A DNA stretch of 13,447 nucleotides from Acidobacteriota bacterium (GCA_028873155.1 JAGWML010000058.1:1-13447), one strand, 5' to 3'. Shown: positions 1 through 6,453, counted from the stretch's first letter. A program made the numbers and translations. The notes: generated by a model not told the origin, from the sequence alone.

Positions 1-1
1 G

Positions 2-127
2 GGGCCCAGGGATGGCTATGTGCTGATCTCGAAGGCCAAGGCTCCGCCGCGCGAGCGCCGTGGCTTTGCCGGTTCGAGCACGGTGGATCCGTTGAAGGCT
101 TCAAGAAAGGCCAGCAAGCGCAAGTAG
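2..127 (+). CDS. rplC: 50S ribosomal protein L3, C-terminal end (partial)
   Basis: The window opens inside a reading frame that ends at TAG 125-127. The 41 residues visible include GYVLISKAK followed by a basic tail (PPRERRGF ... KASKRK). This matches the usual end of bacterial L3, where a GYVL(I/V)-type strand closes the beta-barrel. L3 binds 23S rRNA near the peptidyl transferase centre and is an early assembly protein. Its position directly upstream of rplD and rplW is the standard S10-operon order. The start and the central domain lie outside the window, so length and integrity cannot be judged. Confidence 0.9.
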   Translation, partial: GPRDGYVLISKAKAPPRERRGFAGSSTVDPLKASRKASKRK

Positions 128-150
128 TGCGTGCTGGTTGAAGATCGAGC

Positions 151-164
151 CGCCCGGAAGGGCG
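151..164 (+). other. Small GNRA-type hairpin in rplC-rplD spacer
   Basis: CGCCC (151-155) and GGGCG (160-164) form a perfect 5-bp stem closed by a GGAA tetraloop (156-159), a GNRA loop. It lies in the 88-nt spacer before rplD, which has no heptad repeat. No U-tract follows, so it is not a terminator. Its function is unknown; it may be a stabilising mRNA hairpin. Confidence 0.45.
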
Positions 165-215
165 CAAGACAGATTGAGAGCCGGCAGGCAAGAGGGCTGG
201 CGGAAGAAGAAGAAG

Positions 216-890
216 ATGGCAAACGTTGATGTAGTGAATCTGAACGGGGAAAAGGTGGGAACGCTCGAGCTGGCGGACGCGGTGTTTGCGCCCGAACAGG
301 TGAACGAGGCCCTGCTGTGGGAGGCGGTGAAGCAGTATCGCGCCTCGCTGCGCCAGGGTACGCACGCCACCAAGAACCGCAAGCTGGTTGCCGGTTCAGG
401 CAAGAAGCTGTGGAAGCAGAAGGGCACGGGCCGTGCGCGTATCGGATCGGTGCGGTCTCCCCTGTGGCGGCATGGCGGCACGGTGCACGGACCTCAGCCG
501 CGCAGCTATGACTACGCCTTCCCGCGCAAGAAGCTGCTGGGCGCGCTGCGCTCGGCCCTGGCGGCGAAGCTGGCCGACGGCAAGCTGACGGTGGTGGATT
601 CGCTCGAGATCAAGGATGCGAAGACCAAGCTCTATCGCGAGGCGCTGAACAAGCTGGACGCCAAGCGCACGGCGCTGCTGGTGGAGAACGGCAAGACGCT
701 CAGCAGCGGTCTGCTGCTCGGCGCGCGCAACCTGAAGGGCGTGGAGCTGGTGCTGAACAACGAGGTGCACCCGTACGATCTGCTGCGGTATGAGCGGGCC
801 ATCTTCTCGAAGGCCGCGATTGAGCAGCTGGGCGAGGCTCTTCAGAAATCCGTGTCGAAGCGCAAGCTGGCACAGACGGAGGCCGCATAA
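216..890 (+). CDS. rplD: 50S ribosomal protein L4
   Basis: This 224-residue protein has the L4 pattern: an N-terminal MANVDVVNLNGEKVG segment, then a long basic loop at about residues 42-100 with KQKGTGRARIGSVRSP and WRHGG, then the globular C-terminal domain. The loop reaches into the 23S rRNA core and lines the exit tunnel beside L22. In E. coli L4 also represses the S10 operon; whether it does here is not visible. I place the start at ATG 216, directly after a purine-rich GAAGAAGAAGAAG ribosome binding stretch. An in-frame ATG at 138 would add 26 residues absent from the family. The gene ends one base before rplW starts. Confidence 0.97.
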   Translation: MANVDVVNLNGEKVGTLELADAVFAPEQVNEALLWEAVKQYRASLRQGTHATKNRKLVAGSGKKLWKQKGTGRARIGSVRSPLWRHGGTVHGPQPRSYDYAFPRKKLLGALRSALAAKLADGKLTVVDSLEIKDAKTKLYREALNKLDAKRTALLVENGKTLSSGLLLGARNLKGVELVLNNEVHPYDLLRYERAIFSKAAIEQLGEALQKSVSKRKLAQTEAA

Positions 891-1184
891 ATGCCGACAC
901 TTTATCAAGTGATTCGCCGCCCCCTGATTACCGAAAAGGGGCTGGGCGTGAAAGAGACCGAAGGGACGCTGGTATTTGACGTGGCGCCCGAGGCGACCAA
1001 GACCGAAGTGAAGCAGGCCGTAGAGGCTCTCTTCAAGGTGAAGGTAGCCGCGGTACGGACGTCGAACATGCCGGGCAAGGAACGCCGCCGGGGCAAGTTT
1101 GCCGGTTTCCGTCCCGACTGGAAGAAGGCATACGTCCGGCTGAAGGCCGGCGAGAAGATGCCGGAGTACGTGGGCAACCTGTAG
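891..1184 (+). CDS. rplW: 50S ribosomal protein L23
   Basis: The product is 97 residues, the usual bacterial length. It begins LYQVIRRPLITEKG, matching the L23 N-terminus, and has the conserved central segment in which VKVAAVRTSNMPGK precedes a basic loop (KERRRGKFAGFRPDWKKA). L23 sits at the polypeptide exit site and docks trigger factor and SRP. The ATG directly follows the rplD stop (TAAATG), and GGAGG at 878-882 inside rplD serves as its ribosome binding site, so the two genes are probably translationally coupled. Confidence 0.97.
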   Translation: MPTLYQVIRRPLITEKGLGVKETEGTLVFDVAPEATKTEVKQAVEALFKVKVAAVRTSNMPGKERRRGKFAGFRPDWKKAYVRLKAGEKMPEYVGNL

Positions 1185-1194
1185 AAGCAGCGTG

Positions 1195-1311
1195 TAGCTG
1201 TCAGCTTTCAGCCCTCAGCTTTTTCGGGCGGGTACGAACGCCGGGGTTGAAAGTACGAGTTGAGTTTGAGCAGGACGAGCTGAAGGCTGATGGCTGATAG
1301 CTGATGGCTCG
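1195..1311 (+). repeat. Intercistronic heptad inverted repeat A (rplW-rplB), CAGC variant
   Basis: Seven-nt units recur in exact phase. The 5' arm (about 1195-1226) has TAGC at 1195 and CAGC at 1202, 1209 and 1216. The 3' arm (about 1276-1311) has GCTG at 1279, 1286, 1293 and 1300 and GCTC at 1307. The arms are reverse complements at most positions and could form a long imperfect hairpin around a loop of about 50 nt. Both arms use the CAGC/GCTG core instead of the commoner TAGC/GCTA. The rplB ribosome binding site AAGGA (1314-1318) lies just outside the 3' arm. Confidence 0.85.
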
Positions 1312-1326
1312 TTAAGGACAAAGACG

Positions 1327-2151
1327 ATGGCAATCAAGACATACAGACCGATAACGCCGACGCTGCGGTTTCAGACTGCGCTGGTCAATGACGATCTGAC
1401 GACAGACAAGCCGCATAAGCCGCTGCTGACGACGCGCAAGCGTACGGGCGGCCGCCGCAACTCGGGTGACATGACGATCCGCCACCATGGCGGCGGGCAC
1501 AAGCAGAAGATCCGCCTGATCGACTTCAAGCGCGACAAGACGGGCGTGCCAGGACGGGTGGCGACGATCGAGTACGACCCGAACCGCTCGGCGCGGATTG
1601 CGCTGGTGCACTATGCGGACGGGGACAAGCGGTACATTCTGCAGCCGGTGGGCCTGCAGGTGGGCGCGACGGTGACGTCGGGGCCCGAGGCCGACATCCT
1701 GGTGGGCAATGCGCTGCCGCTCAAGAACATTCCGGCCGGCACCACGGTGCATGCGATTGAACTGAAGCCGGGCAAGGGTGCGCAGATGGCGCGCTCGGCC
1801 GGTGCGCAGGCGCAGCTGGTGGCCAAGGAAGGCGATTATGCGCTGTTGAAGCTGCCTTCCGGCGAGACGCGCAGGGTGCTGGTGGAGTGCATGGCGACGA
1901 TTGGCCAGGTGGGCAATACTGACCACGAGAACGTGGCGATCGGCAAGGCCGGGCGCAACCGCTGGAAGGGCATTCGCCCGACCAACCGCGGAGTGTCGAT
2001 GAACCCGGTGGATCACCCGCACGGCGGCGGCGAGGGAAAGACCTCGGGCGGCCGTCACCCGGTGACGCCGTGGGGCCAGCCGACGCGCGGCTACAAGACG
2101 CGCAACAACAAGCGGACGGACGTGTTCATCGTCAGCCGCAGGGCGAAGTAG
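1327..2151 (+). CDS. rplB: 50S ribosomal protein L2
   Basis: The product is 274 residues, the normal L2 size. It contains the RNA-binding core with GRRNSGDMTIRHHGGGHK (about residues 42-59), the SH3-like domain, and the C-terminal signature NPVDHPHGGGEGK. The His at residue 230 of that signature corresponds to the residue implicated in peptidyl transferase activity. L2 bridges the subunits and is essential for subunit joining. The start at ATG 1327 follows AAGGA (1314-1318) at 8 nt. The gene is flanked on both sides by heptad inverted repeats. Confidence 0.98.
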   Translation: MAIKTYRPITPTLRFQTALVNDDLTTDKPHKPLLTTRKRTGGRRNSGDMTIRHHGGGHKQKIRLIDFKRDKTGVPGRVATIEYDPNRSARIALVHYADGDKRYILQPVGLQVGATVTSGPEADILVGNALPLKNIPAGTTVHAIELKPGKGAQMARSAGAQAQLVAKEGDYALLKLPSGETRRVLVECMATIGQVGNTDHENVAIGKAGRNRWKGIRPTNRGVSMNPVDHPHGGGEGKTSGGRHPVTPWGQPTRGYKTRNNKRTDVFIVSRRAK

Positions 2152-2156
2152 AAAGG

Positions 2157-2271
2157 CAGCTTCTAGCTACTAGCTTCCAGCTACTAGCTAAAGGCGGCGC
2201 GGAAATGATGAGGAGCATCACTGGCAACTAGCTGGATGATCGAAGGGCTAGAGGCTAGAAGCTAGGAGCTG
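2157..2271 (+). repeat. Intercistronic heptad inverted repeat B (rplB-rpsS)
   Basis: The 5' arm has CAGC at 2157, TAGC at 2164 and 2171, CAGC at 2178 and TAGC at 2185, all exactly 7 nt apart. The 3' arm has GCTA at 2247, 2254 and 2261 and GCTG at 2268, also 7 nt apart. The arms are complementary and flank an unrelated centre that contains a small TGATG/CATCA hairpin (2206-2220). The AGGAG ribosome binding site of rpsS (2264-2268) is part of the last 3'-arm units, so folding of the repeat would cover it. Confidence 0.88.
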
Positions 2272-2277
2272 ATTTTT

Positions 2278-2568
2278 ATGGGACGTTCGACGAAGAAGGG
2301 CCCGTTTGTGGATGCGCACCTGAGCGTGAAGATCGAGGTGCTGAACCAGGCCAATGACAAGAAAGTTGTGAAGACCTGGTCGCGCCGCTCGACGATCTTT
2401 CCCGAGTTTGTGGGGCACACCATCGCGGTGCACAACGGCAAGAAGTTCGTGCCCGTGTATGTGACCGAAAACATGGTGGGCCACAAGCTGGGAGAGTTTG
2501 CGCCGACGCGCACCTTCAAGGGACACACCGCCGGCGGCAAGGCCGAGGCGGCCGCCAAGGCGAAGTAG
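2278..2568 (+). CDS. rpsS: 30S ribosomal protein S19
   Basis: The 96-residue product starts MGRSTKKGPFVD and carries the S19 signature near its end (HKLGEFAPTRTFKGH), followed by a short Ala/Lys tail. S19 binds 16S rRNA in the head of the small subunit with S13. The start ATG 2278 is preceded by AGGAG (2264-2268) at 9 nt. That site lies inside the 3' arm of repeat B, which could make translation structure-dependent. Confidence 0.97.
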   Translation: MGRSTKKGPFVDAHLSVKIEVLNQANDKKVVKTWSRRSTIFPEFVGHTIAVHNGKKFVPVYVTENMVGHKLGEFAPTRTFKGHTAGGKAEAAAKAK

Positions 2569-2571
2569 AGC

Positions 2572-2588
2572 GAGCAGCTAGCAGCAGA
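2572..2588 (+). repeat. Possible remnant of heptad repeat in short rpsS-rplV spacer
   Basis: The 37-nt spacer contains GAGCAGCTAGCAGCAG followed by ATTTTT, resembling the 3' end of repeat B (GCTAGGAGCT then GATTTTT). Only one TAGC-type unit is recognisable and there is no partner arm, so this may be a truncated copy or chance. Confidence 0.35.
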
Positions 2589-2605
2589 TTTTTGAGGAAG
2601 AGACG

Positions 2606-3112
2606 ATGGCAGTCGAAACAAAGGAATACCGGGCCGAGGCCAAGTTCCAGCGCGTGTCGCCGCAGAAGGCGCGGCTGGTGCTGGATCTGATCAAGGGCCG
2701 GGGCGTGCAGGAGGCGCTGGAGACGGCGGCCTTCACCAAGAAGCGGATTGCCCCGGTGATCCACAAGCTGCTGACCTCGGCGGTGGACAACGCCAAGTAC
2801 GTGGCCGAGGAGCGGGGCGTTGACCTCGACGTGGACAACCTGTATGTGAAGCAGGCTCTGGCCAACGACGGGCCGCGCATGAAGCGCATCCGTCCGGCGC
2901 CGATGGGGCGCGCGTTCCGCTATCAGCGCAGACTGGCGCACATTGTGGTGTCGGTCGCTGAGCGTGGCAACGGCGCGAGCCTGGTGACGAAGGTTGAGGA
3001 GCCGGCGGCGGTGGAAGCCAAGCCGGTGAAGAAGGCGAAGGCAGTTGCGGCGAAGAAGCCGGCAGCGAAGAAGGCTGCGGCGCCCAAGGCAACCAAGAAG
3101 GCCAAAGAGTAG
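2606..3112 (+). CDS. rplV: 50S ribosomal protein L22 with Lys/Ala-rich C-terminal tail
   Basis: Residues 1 to about 120 match L22: YRAEAKFQRVSPQKARLVL, the central helices, and the beta-hairpin with KRIRPAPMGRAFR that extends into the exit tunnel. L22 usually ends near 110 residues, as in E. coli. Here the protein is 168 residues long, because about 43 C-terminal residues form a low-complexity Ala/Lys/Pro tail with repeated AKK and PAAKKAAAPK-like motifs. Such tails are probably disordered and bind RNA. The start ATG 2606 follows GAGGAAG (2594-2600). It is followed 26 nt later by rpsC. Confidence 0.97.
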   Translation: MAVETKEYRAEAKFQRVSPQKARLVLDLIKGRGVQEALETAAFTKKRIAPVIHKLLTSAVDNAKYVAEERGVDLDVDNLYVKQALANDGPRMKRIRPAPMGRAFRYQRRLAHIVVSVAERGNGASLVTKVEEPAAVEAKPVKKAKAVAAKKPAAKKAAAPKATKKAKE

Positions 3113-3138
3113 GCCGAAGAGAGTTTGAGGGAAGAACT

Positions 3139-3807
3139 ATGGGACAGAAAGTCCATCCGTACGGATTCCGGCTGGGAGTGAACAAGCCGTGGCGCTCGCG
3201 CTGGTTCTCCGAGCGCGACTATGACAAGCTCCTGGTCGAGGATGTGAAGCTGAAGGCCGAGTTGCGCGACAAGCTGAAGGCCGCAGGCGTGAGCTCGGTG
3301 GAGATTGAGCGTCCGGGCAACAAGCTGCGCTTTTTGATCCGCACGGCGCGTCCGGGCATCGTGATTGGCCGCAAGGGCGCCGAGATCGAGAAGCTCAAGA
3401 CCGAGCTGGGCAAGCGCACCAGTCGCGAGGTGTTCATCGACATCATTGAGGTGAACAAGCCGGAGCTGGATGCGCAGCTGGTGTCGGAGTCGATTGCGCT
3501 GCAGTTGGAGAAGCGCGTGAGCTTCCGCCGGGCGATGCGCAAGAGCGTGGACTCGGCTCTCCGCTTCGGTTGCAAAGGGATCAAGGTGCGCGTCTCGGGC
3601 CGGTTGAACGGTAATGAGATCGCGCGGTCGGAGTGGTATCTGCAGGGCCGTCTGCCGCTGCACACGCTGCGCGCGGATATCGACTACGGCTTCAGCGAGG
3701 CGCACACGACCTATGGCGTGATCGGCGTGAAGACGTGGATCTATCGCGGCGATATCTACGAGCAGAAGCGGCGTCAGGCGCCTGCGGTCGGGACTTCGGT
3801 GTTTTAA
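3139..3807 (+). CDS. rpsC: 30S ribosomal protein S3
   Basis: The 222-residue product starts GQKVHPYGFRLGVNKPWRSRW, typical of S3, and contains a type II KH domain with the GRKG loop (VIGRKGAEIEKLK, about residues 75-87). The C-terminal S3 domain includes GCKGIKVRVSGRLNG and a YGVIGVKTWIY motif. S3 lies at the mRNA entry pore and contributes to helicase activity with S4 and S5. The start ATG 3139 follows GAGGGAAG (3127-3134). The C-terminus is somewhat shorter than in E. coli (233 residues). Confidence 0.98.
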   Translation: MGQKVHPYGFRLGVNKPWRSRWFSERDYDKLLVEDVKLKAELRDKLKAAGVSSVEIERPGNKLRFLIRTARPGIVIGRKGAEIEKLKTELGKRTSREVFIDIIEVNKPELDAQLVSESIALQLEKRVSFRRAMRKSVDSALRFGCKGIKVRVSGRLNGNEIARSEWYLQGRLPLHTLRADIDYGFSEAHTTYGVIGVKTWIYRGDIYEQKRRQAPAVGTSVF

Positions 3808-3810
3808 GGC

Positions 3811-3915
3811 GAGCGGATCGCTTCCCGCCCTGACTTCCAGGAGGCGGCGGCGGCAAGCGAGAACGCTGGATGTTGAGGAACGAGCTAGAAGCTAAGAGCT
3901 AGCAGCTAGCAGCTT
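3811..3915 (+). repeat. Intercistronic heptad inverted repeat D (rpsC-rplP), decayed 5' arm
   Basis: The 3' arm is excellent: GCTA at 3884, 3891, 3898 and 3905 and GCTT at 3912, all 7 nt apart. The 5' arm is faded but appears in register, with GAGC at 3811, TCGC at 3818 and CCGC at 3825, again 7 nt apart and starting exactly 3 nt after the rpsC stop. Over these three units about 13 of 21 positions match the reverse complement of the 3' arm. The 5' arm is therefore an inference; the 3' arm is plain. Confidence 0.7.
3825..3847 (+). other. GC-rich hairpin in rpsC-rplP spacer
   Basis: CCGCC (3825-3829) can pair with GGCGG (3843-3847), and the inner CTG (3830-3832) with CAG (3838-3840), leaving a GA bulge. 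It overlaps the faded 5' arm of repeat D, so the two folds would compete. No U-tract follows. Confidence 0.4.
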
Positions 3916-3932
3916 GTTTTGAGGGTTTCGTT

Positions 3933-4367
3933 ATGTTGATGCCAAAGAAGGTGAAGTTTCGCAAGCAGCAGAAGGGCAAGCGGCGCGGCAAGGCGTGGCG
4001 TGGATCTTCGCTGTCGTTTGGCGAATATGGCTTGAAGGTGATGGAGTGCGGCTACATTACGGACCGGCAGATCGAGGCCAGCCGTATTGCGATGACGCGT
4101 TTCATCAAGCGCGGCGGCAAGATCTGGCTGCGCCTGTTCCCGGACAAGCCGATTACCAAGAAGCCGGCCGAAGTCCGAATGGGCTCGGGCAAGGGCGCGC
4201 TGGATCACTGGGTTGCCGTGGTGCGGCCGGGCAAGATCCTGTTCGAGATGGAAGGCGTGGCGCCGGAGGTTGCCCAGGAGGCGATGCGTCTGGCTTCGAA
4301 CAAGCTGCCCCTGAAGACAAAGTTTGTGATGCGTCCGGGTGTCGAGAAGGCAGTGGCCGCGAAGTAG
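3933..4367 (+). CDS. rplP: 50S ribosomal protein L16
   Basis: The 144-residue product begins MLMPKKVKFRKQQKGKRRG, the characteristic L16 start, and has the signatures with RIAMTRFIKRGGKIWLRLFP and RMGSGKGALDHWVAVV. L16 organises the A-site region of 23S rRNA and contacts the elbow of A-site tRNA. I keep ATG 3933 rather than ATG 3939 because most homologues start MLMPK. GAGGG (3921-3925) is 7 nt upstream. The gene is 18 nt from rpmC. Confidence 0.97.
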   Translation: MLMPKKVKFRKQQKGKRRGKAWRGSSLSFGEYGLKVMECGYITDRQIEASRIAMTRFIKRGGKIWLRLFPDKPITKKPAEVRMGSGKGALDHWVAVVRPGKILFEMEGVAPEVAQEAMRLASNKLPLKTKFVMRPGVEKAVAAK

Positions 4368-4385
4368 CGCGGCCGGAGAGAAACG

Positions 4386-4637
4386 ATGGAACTGAATAAG
4401 ATTCGCAATTTGAGCGATGCCGAGCTTGCGGCGCAGGAGAAGACGGCGGCCGAGCAACTGTTCCGGCTGCGCTTCCAGGTTTCGCTGGGACAGAACGACG
4501 GAGTGAAGAAGCTCCGTGCGCTGCGCAAGGAGATTGCTCAGATCAAGACGGTGGCGCGCGAGCGCGAGCTGAGCATTCGCGGTGCGCAGAAGGACGCGAC
4601 GCCGGTGGAAGCCGGCGCCAAGAAGGGAGCCCGATAA
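4386..4637 (+). CDS. rpmC: 50S ribosomal protein L29, with C-terminal extension
   Basis: The first 60 or so residues show the L29 helical hairpin: LNKIRNLSDAELAAQEK, then LFRLRFQ and a KKLRALRKEIAQIKTVARER segment. L29 sits beside L23 at the tunnel exit. Typical L29 is about 63-70 residues; this one is 83, with a basic/Ala-rich end (about residues 64-83). Its stop codon is directly followed by the rpsQ start, and GGAG near 4373-4377 serves as its ribosome binding site. Confidence 0.96.
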   Translation: MELNKIRNLSDAELAAQEKTAAEQLFRLRFQVSLGQNDGVKKLRALRKEIAQIKTVARERELSIRGAQKDATPVEAGAKKGAR

Positions 4638-4961
4638 ATGACGGCGACGACAGCAGCAGCAGTACAGGCGCCGGCGGCATCGCGGCGCAACGAGAAGGTG
4701 GGCCAGGTGGTCTCGACGAAGATGCAGAAGACCATCGTGGTGGAAGTGGAGATGCGCAAGGCGCACCCGAAGTACAAGCGGATTGTGCGCAGCTCGAAGA
4801 AGTTCTATGCGCATGACGAGCAGAACTCGGCGCGCGTGGGCGATGTGGTGCGCATCCGCGAGACGCGCCCCTTGAGCAAGCTCAAGCGGTGGTCGCTCGA
4901 AGAGATTGTGCGGCGTTCGACCCTCGGCCAGATTGAGGACGCGGCGTCGGAAGCGAAGTAG
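4638..4961 (+). CDS. rpsQ: 30S ribosomal protein S17, N-terminally extended
   Basis: The core from about residue 18 matches S17: GQVVSTKMQKTIVVEVEMRKAHPKYKR, then the KKFYAHDE segment and GDVVRIRETRPLSKLKRW. S17 is an OB-fold protein that binds 16S rRNA early in assembly. The protein is 107 residues against 84 in E. coli. It has an Ala/Thr-rich N-terminal extension of about 17 residues and a short C-terminal extension. The ATG follows the rpmC stop without a gap (TAAATG), and AAGGGAG near 4622-4628 within rpmC is the likely ribosome binding site, so coupling is expected. Confidence 0.97.
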   Translation: MTATTAAAVQAPAASRRNEKVGQVVSTKMQKTIVVEVEMRKAHPKYKRIVRSSKKFYAHDEQNSARVGDVVRIRETRPLSKLKRWSLEEIVRRSTLGQIEDAASEAK

Positions 4962-4992
4962 CGGCGGTAGCGGCGAGTCAGGAGAAGAAGCA

Positions 4993-5364
4993 ATGGCAGT
5001 GCAAATGAGAACCATGCTCGCGGTAGCCGATAACTCCGGCGCGCGCAAGCTGCAGGTGATTCTGCCTCTGGGCGGCGGACTGGGCAAGATTGCCCATCTG
5101 GGTGATGTGGTGACCGCGGCGGTGAAGGAAGCTTCGCCGGACGGCACGGTGAAGAAGGGCAAAGTGGTGAAGGCCGTCATCGTGCGCACGCGTAAGGAGC
5201 ATCGGCGCCGCGATGGAACCTACATCCGCTTTGACGAGAACGCGGCGGTAGTGATCAACGAGGCCAACGAGCCGGTGGGCACGCGCGTCTTTGGCCCGGT
5301 GGCCCGCGAGCTGCGCGAGAAGAAGTTTCTGAAGATTGTTTCGCTGGCGCCCGAGGTTGTGTAA
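4993..5364 (+). CDS. rplN: 50S ribosomal protein L14
   Basis: The 123-residue product has the L14 pattern: VQMRTMLAVADNSGARKLQ near the start, a central KGKVVKAVIVRTRKEHRR stretch, and the end GTRVFGPVARELREKKFLKIVSLAPEVV, read here as consecutive motifs. L14 lies at the subunit interface and binds 23S rRNA helix 95 with L19. The start ATG 4993 follows GGAGAAGAAG (4981-4990). The frame is open further upstream to 4906, but that stretch overlaps rpsQ and has no family counterpart. Confidence 0.98.
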   Translation: MAVQMRTMLAVADNSGARKLQVILPLGGGLGKIAHLGDVVTAAVKEASPDGTVKKGKVVKAVIVRTRKEHRRRDGTYIRFDENAAVVINEANEPVGTRVFGPVARELREKKFLKIVSLAPEVV

Positions 5365-5367
5365 AGA

Positions 5368-5486
5368 CAGCTTCTAGCCTCTAGCCCCCAGCTTCTAGCT
5401 CGTTGGCGGCGGGGTGAGATGAAACGGGCTTCGATCGAGTTAAGCAAGCGGGAAGAGAATAGCTAGCAGCTAGAAGCTAGCAGCTG
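5368..5486 (+). repeat. Intercistronic heptad inverted repeat E (rplN-rplX)
   Basis: The 5' arm has CAGC at 5368, TAGC at 5375 and 5382, CAGC at 5389 and TAGC at 5396. The 3' arm has GCTA at 5462, 5469 and 5476 and GCTG at 5483. All are 7 nt apart. The 5' arm begins exactly 3 nt after the rplN stop. The 3' arm ends against the rplX ribosome binding site GGAG (5486-5489). The 60-nt centre is unrelated to that of other copies. Confidence 0.9.
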
Positions 5487-5494
5487 GAGTGAAG

Positions 5495-5821
5495 ATGCCG
5501 AGTTTGATGATTCGTCGCAACGATACGGTGAAGGTGCTGACCGGCGCCGACCGGGGCAAGACGGGCCGCGTGCTGCGCGCCATTCCCGACAAGGGAACGG
5601 TCTTGGTGGAGCATGTGCGGGTGGTGAAGAAGACGGTTTCGAGCAAGACCGGGCAGCGGACCAAGGGCGGCATTGCCGAGCAGGAGTCGCCGATTCATGT
5701 GTCGAACGTGGCGCTGGTGTGCCCGAACTGCGGCACGGCGCGCGTGGCGATGAAGGTCGATGGTTCCGCGCGGGTGCGGTATTGCAAGAAGTGCGGGCAG
5801 ACGCTGCCCACAAAGAAGTAG
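5495..5821 (+). CDS. rplX: 50S ribosomal protein L24, zinc-ribbon (C+) form
   Basis: The 108-residue product has the N-terminal KOW motif (about residues 8-35, NDTVKVLTGADRGKTGRV) that binds 23S rRNA domain I as an assembly initiator. A C-terminal zinc ribbon follows, with Cys76, Cys79, Cys97 and Cys100 (CPNC and CKKC). This is the C+ type of L24. I choose ATG 5495, 5 nt after GGAG (5486-5489). A GTG at 5489 overlaps that site, and ATG 5507 would cut the conserved start. Confidence 0.96.
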   Translation: MPSLMIRRNDTVKVLTGADRGKTGRVLRAIPDKGTVLVEHVRVVKKTVSSKTGQRTKGGIAEQESPIHVSNVALVCPNCGTARVAMKVDGSARVRYCKKCGQTLPTKK

Positions 5822-5838
5822 GGATTTGAACTGAAGTG

Positions 5839-5884
5839 CTTCCGTAACGGTACACGGGCGCTGGCCCACTCCGAAGACCGGAAG
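5839..5884 (+). promoter_or_regulatory. Stem structure upstream of rplE, possible S8 target
   Basis: CTTCCG (5839-5844) is perfectly complementary to CGGAAG (5879-5884), enclosing an inner GGGC (5856-5859)/GCCC (5864-5867) hairpin. It ends 17 nt before the L5 start codon. In E. coli, S8 represses the spc operon by binding an mRNA structure at the start of the L5 gene. The location fits that precedent, but the sequence similarity to the S8 site was not tested. Confidence 0.4.
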
Positions 5885-5901
5885 AGAGAGAGTGAAGCGA
5901 A

Positions 5902-6450
5902 ATGGCAGCAAGGCTGAAAGAGAAGTACAACAAAGAGATCAAGCAGGCTCTGAAGAAGGAGCTGGGCATCGACAACGCGATGGCGGTGCCGAAGCTCGAG
6001 AAGATCGTCGTGAACATGGGCCTGGGCGAAGCGACGCAGAACAACAAGCTGCTCGATCCTCTGGTGGCCGACCTGGCGGCGATCGCCGGGCAGAAGCCGG
6101 TGACGACGAAGGCGAAGAAGTCGATTGCGGCCTTCAAGGTGCGCGCCGGCATGTCGATTGGCGCCATGGTGACGCTGCGCAACGACAAGGCCTACGAGTT
6201 CCTGGACAGGCTGATCTCGACGGCGCTGCCGCGCGTGCGCGATTTCCGCGGGGTTTCGACGAAGAGTTTTGACGGGCGCGGCAACTACACGCTGGGGCTG
6301 CGCGACCAGCTGATCTTCCCGGAGATTGACTACTCCAAGGTGGAGAAGCTGAAGGGCATGAACATCACGATCGTGACCACGGCCAAAGACGACAACGAAG
6401 CGCGCGCGCTGCTGCGCCACTTCGGGATGCCGTTCCGGCAGGGCGCGTAA
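5902..6450 (+). CDS. rplE: 50S ribosomal protein L5
   Basis: The 182-residue product is close to the family length of about 179. It contains VPKLEKIVVNMGLGEA, the GQKPVTTKAKKSIAAFKVR signature at about residues 63-81, LPRVRDFRGV, and the FPEIDYSKVEKLKGMNITIVTTA end. L5 binds 5S rRNA with L18 and touches P-site tRNA. The start ATG 5902 has only a purine-rich leader (GGAAGAGAGAGAGTGAAG), which is weaker than most sites in this operon. Confidence 0.98.
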   Translation: MAARLKEKYNKEIKQALKKELGIDNAMAVPKLEKIVVNMGLGEATQNNKLLDPLVADLAAIAGQKPVTTKAKKSIAAFKVRAGMSIGAMVTLRNDKAYEFLDRLISTALPRVRDFRGVSTKSFDGRGNYTLGLRDQLIFPEIDYSKVEKLKGMNITIVTTAKDDNEARALLRHFGMPFRQGA

Positions 6451-6453
6451 CGA

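Noticed and set aside
138..215. Upstream ATG giving rplD 26 extra residues
   Set aside because: The extension has no L4 counterpart, the spacer encodes a hairpin, and ATG 216 has a good purine-rich ribosome binding site.
2236..2265. Tiny frame starting ATG 2236 in the rplB-rpsS spacer, with AGGAG 2211-2215 upstream
   Set aside because: It encodes only nine residues, runs into the repeat arm, and the spacing from AGGAG is too long.
2157..2271. Heptad hairpins as ordinary intrinsic terminators
   Set aside because: The arms are imperfectly paired with long loops, T-runs after the 3' arm are mostly absent (only rpsS has TTTTT), and essential genes continue downstream.
4906..4992. Longer rplN frame overlapping rpsQ
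   Set aside because: The stretch overlaps the conserved end of S17 and does not resemble L14; ATG 4993 has a clear ribosome binding site.
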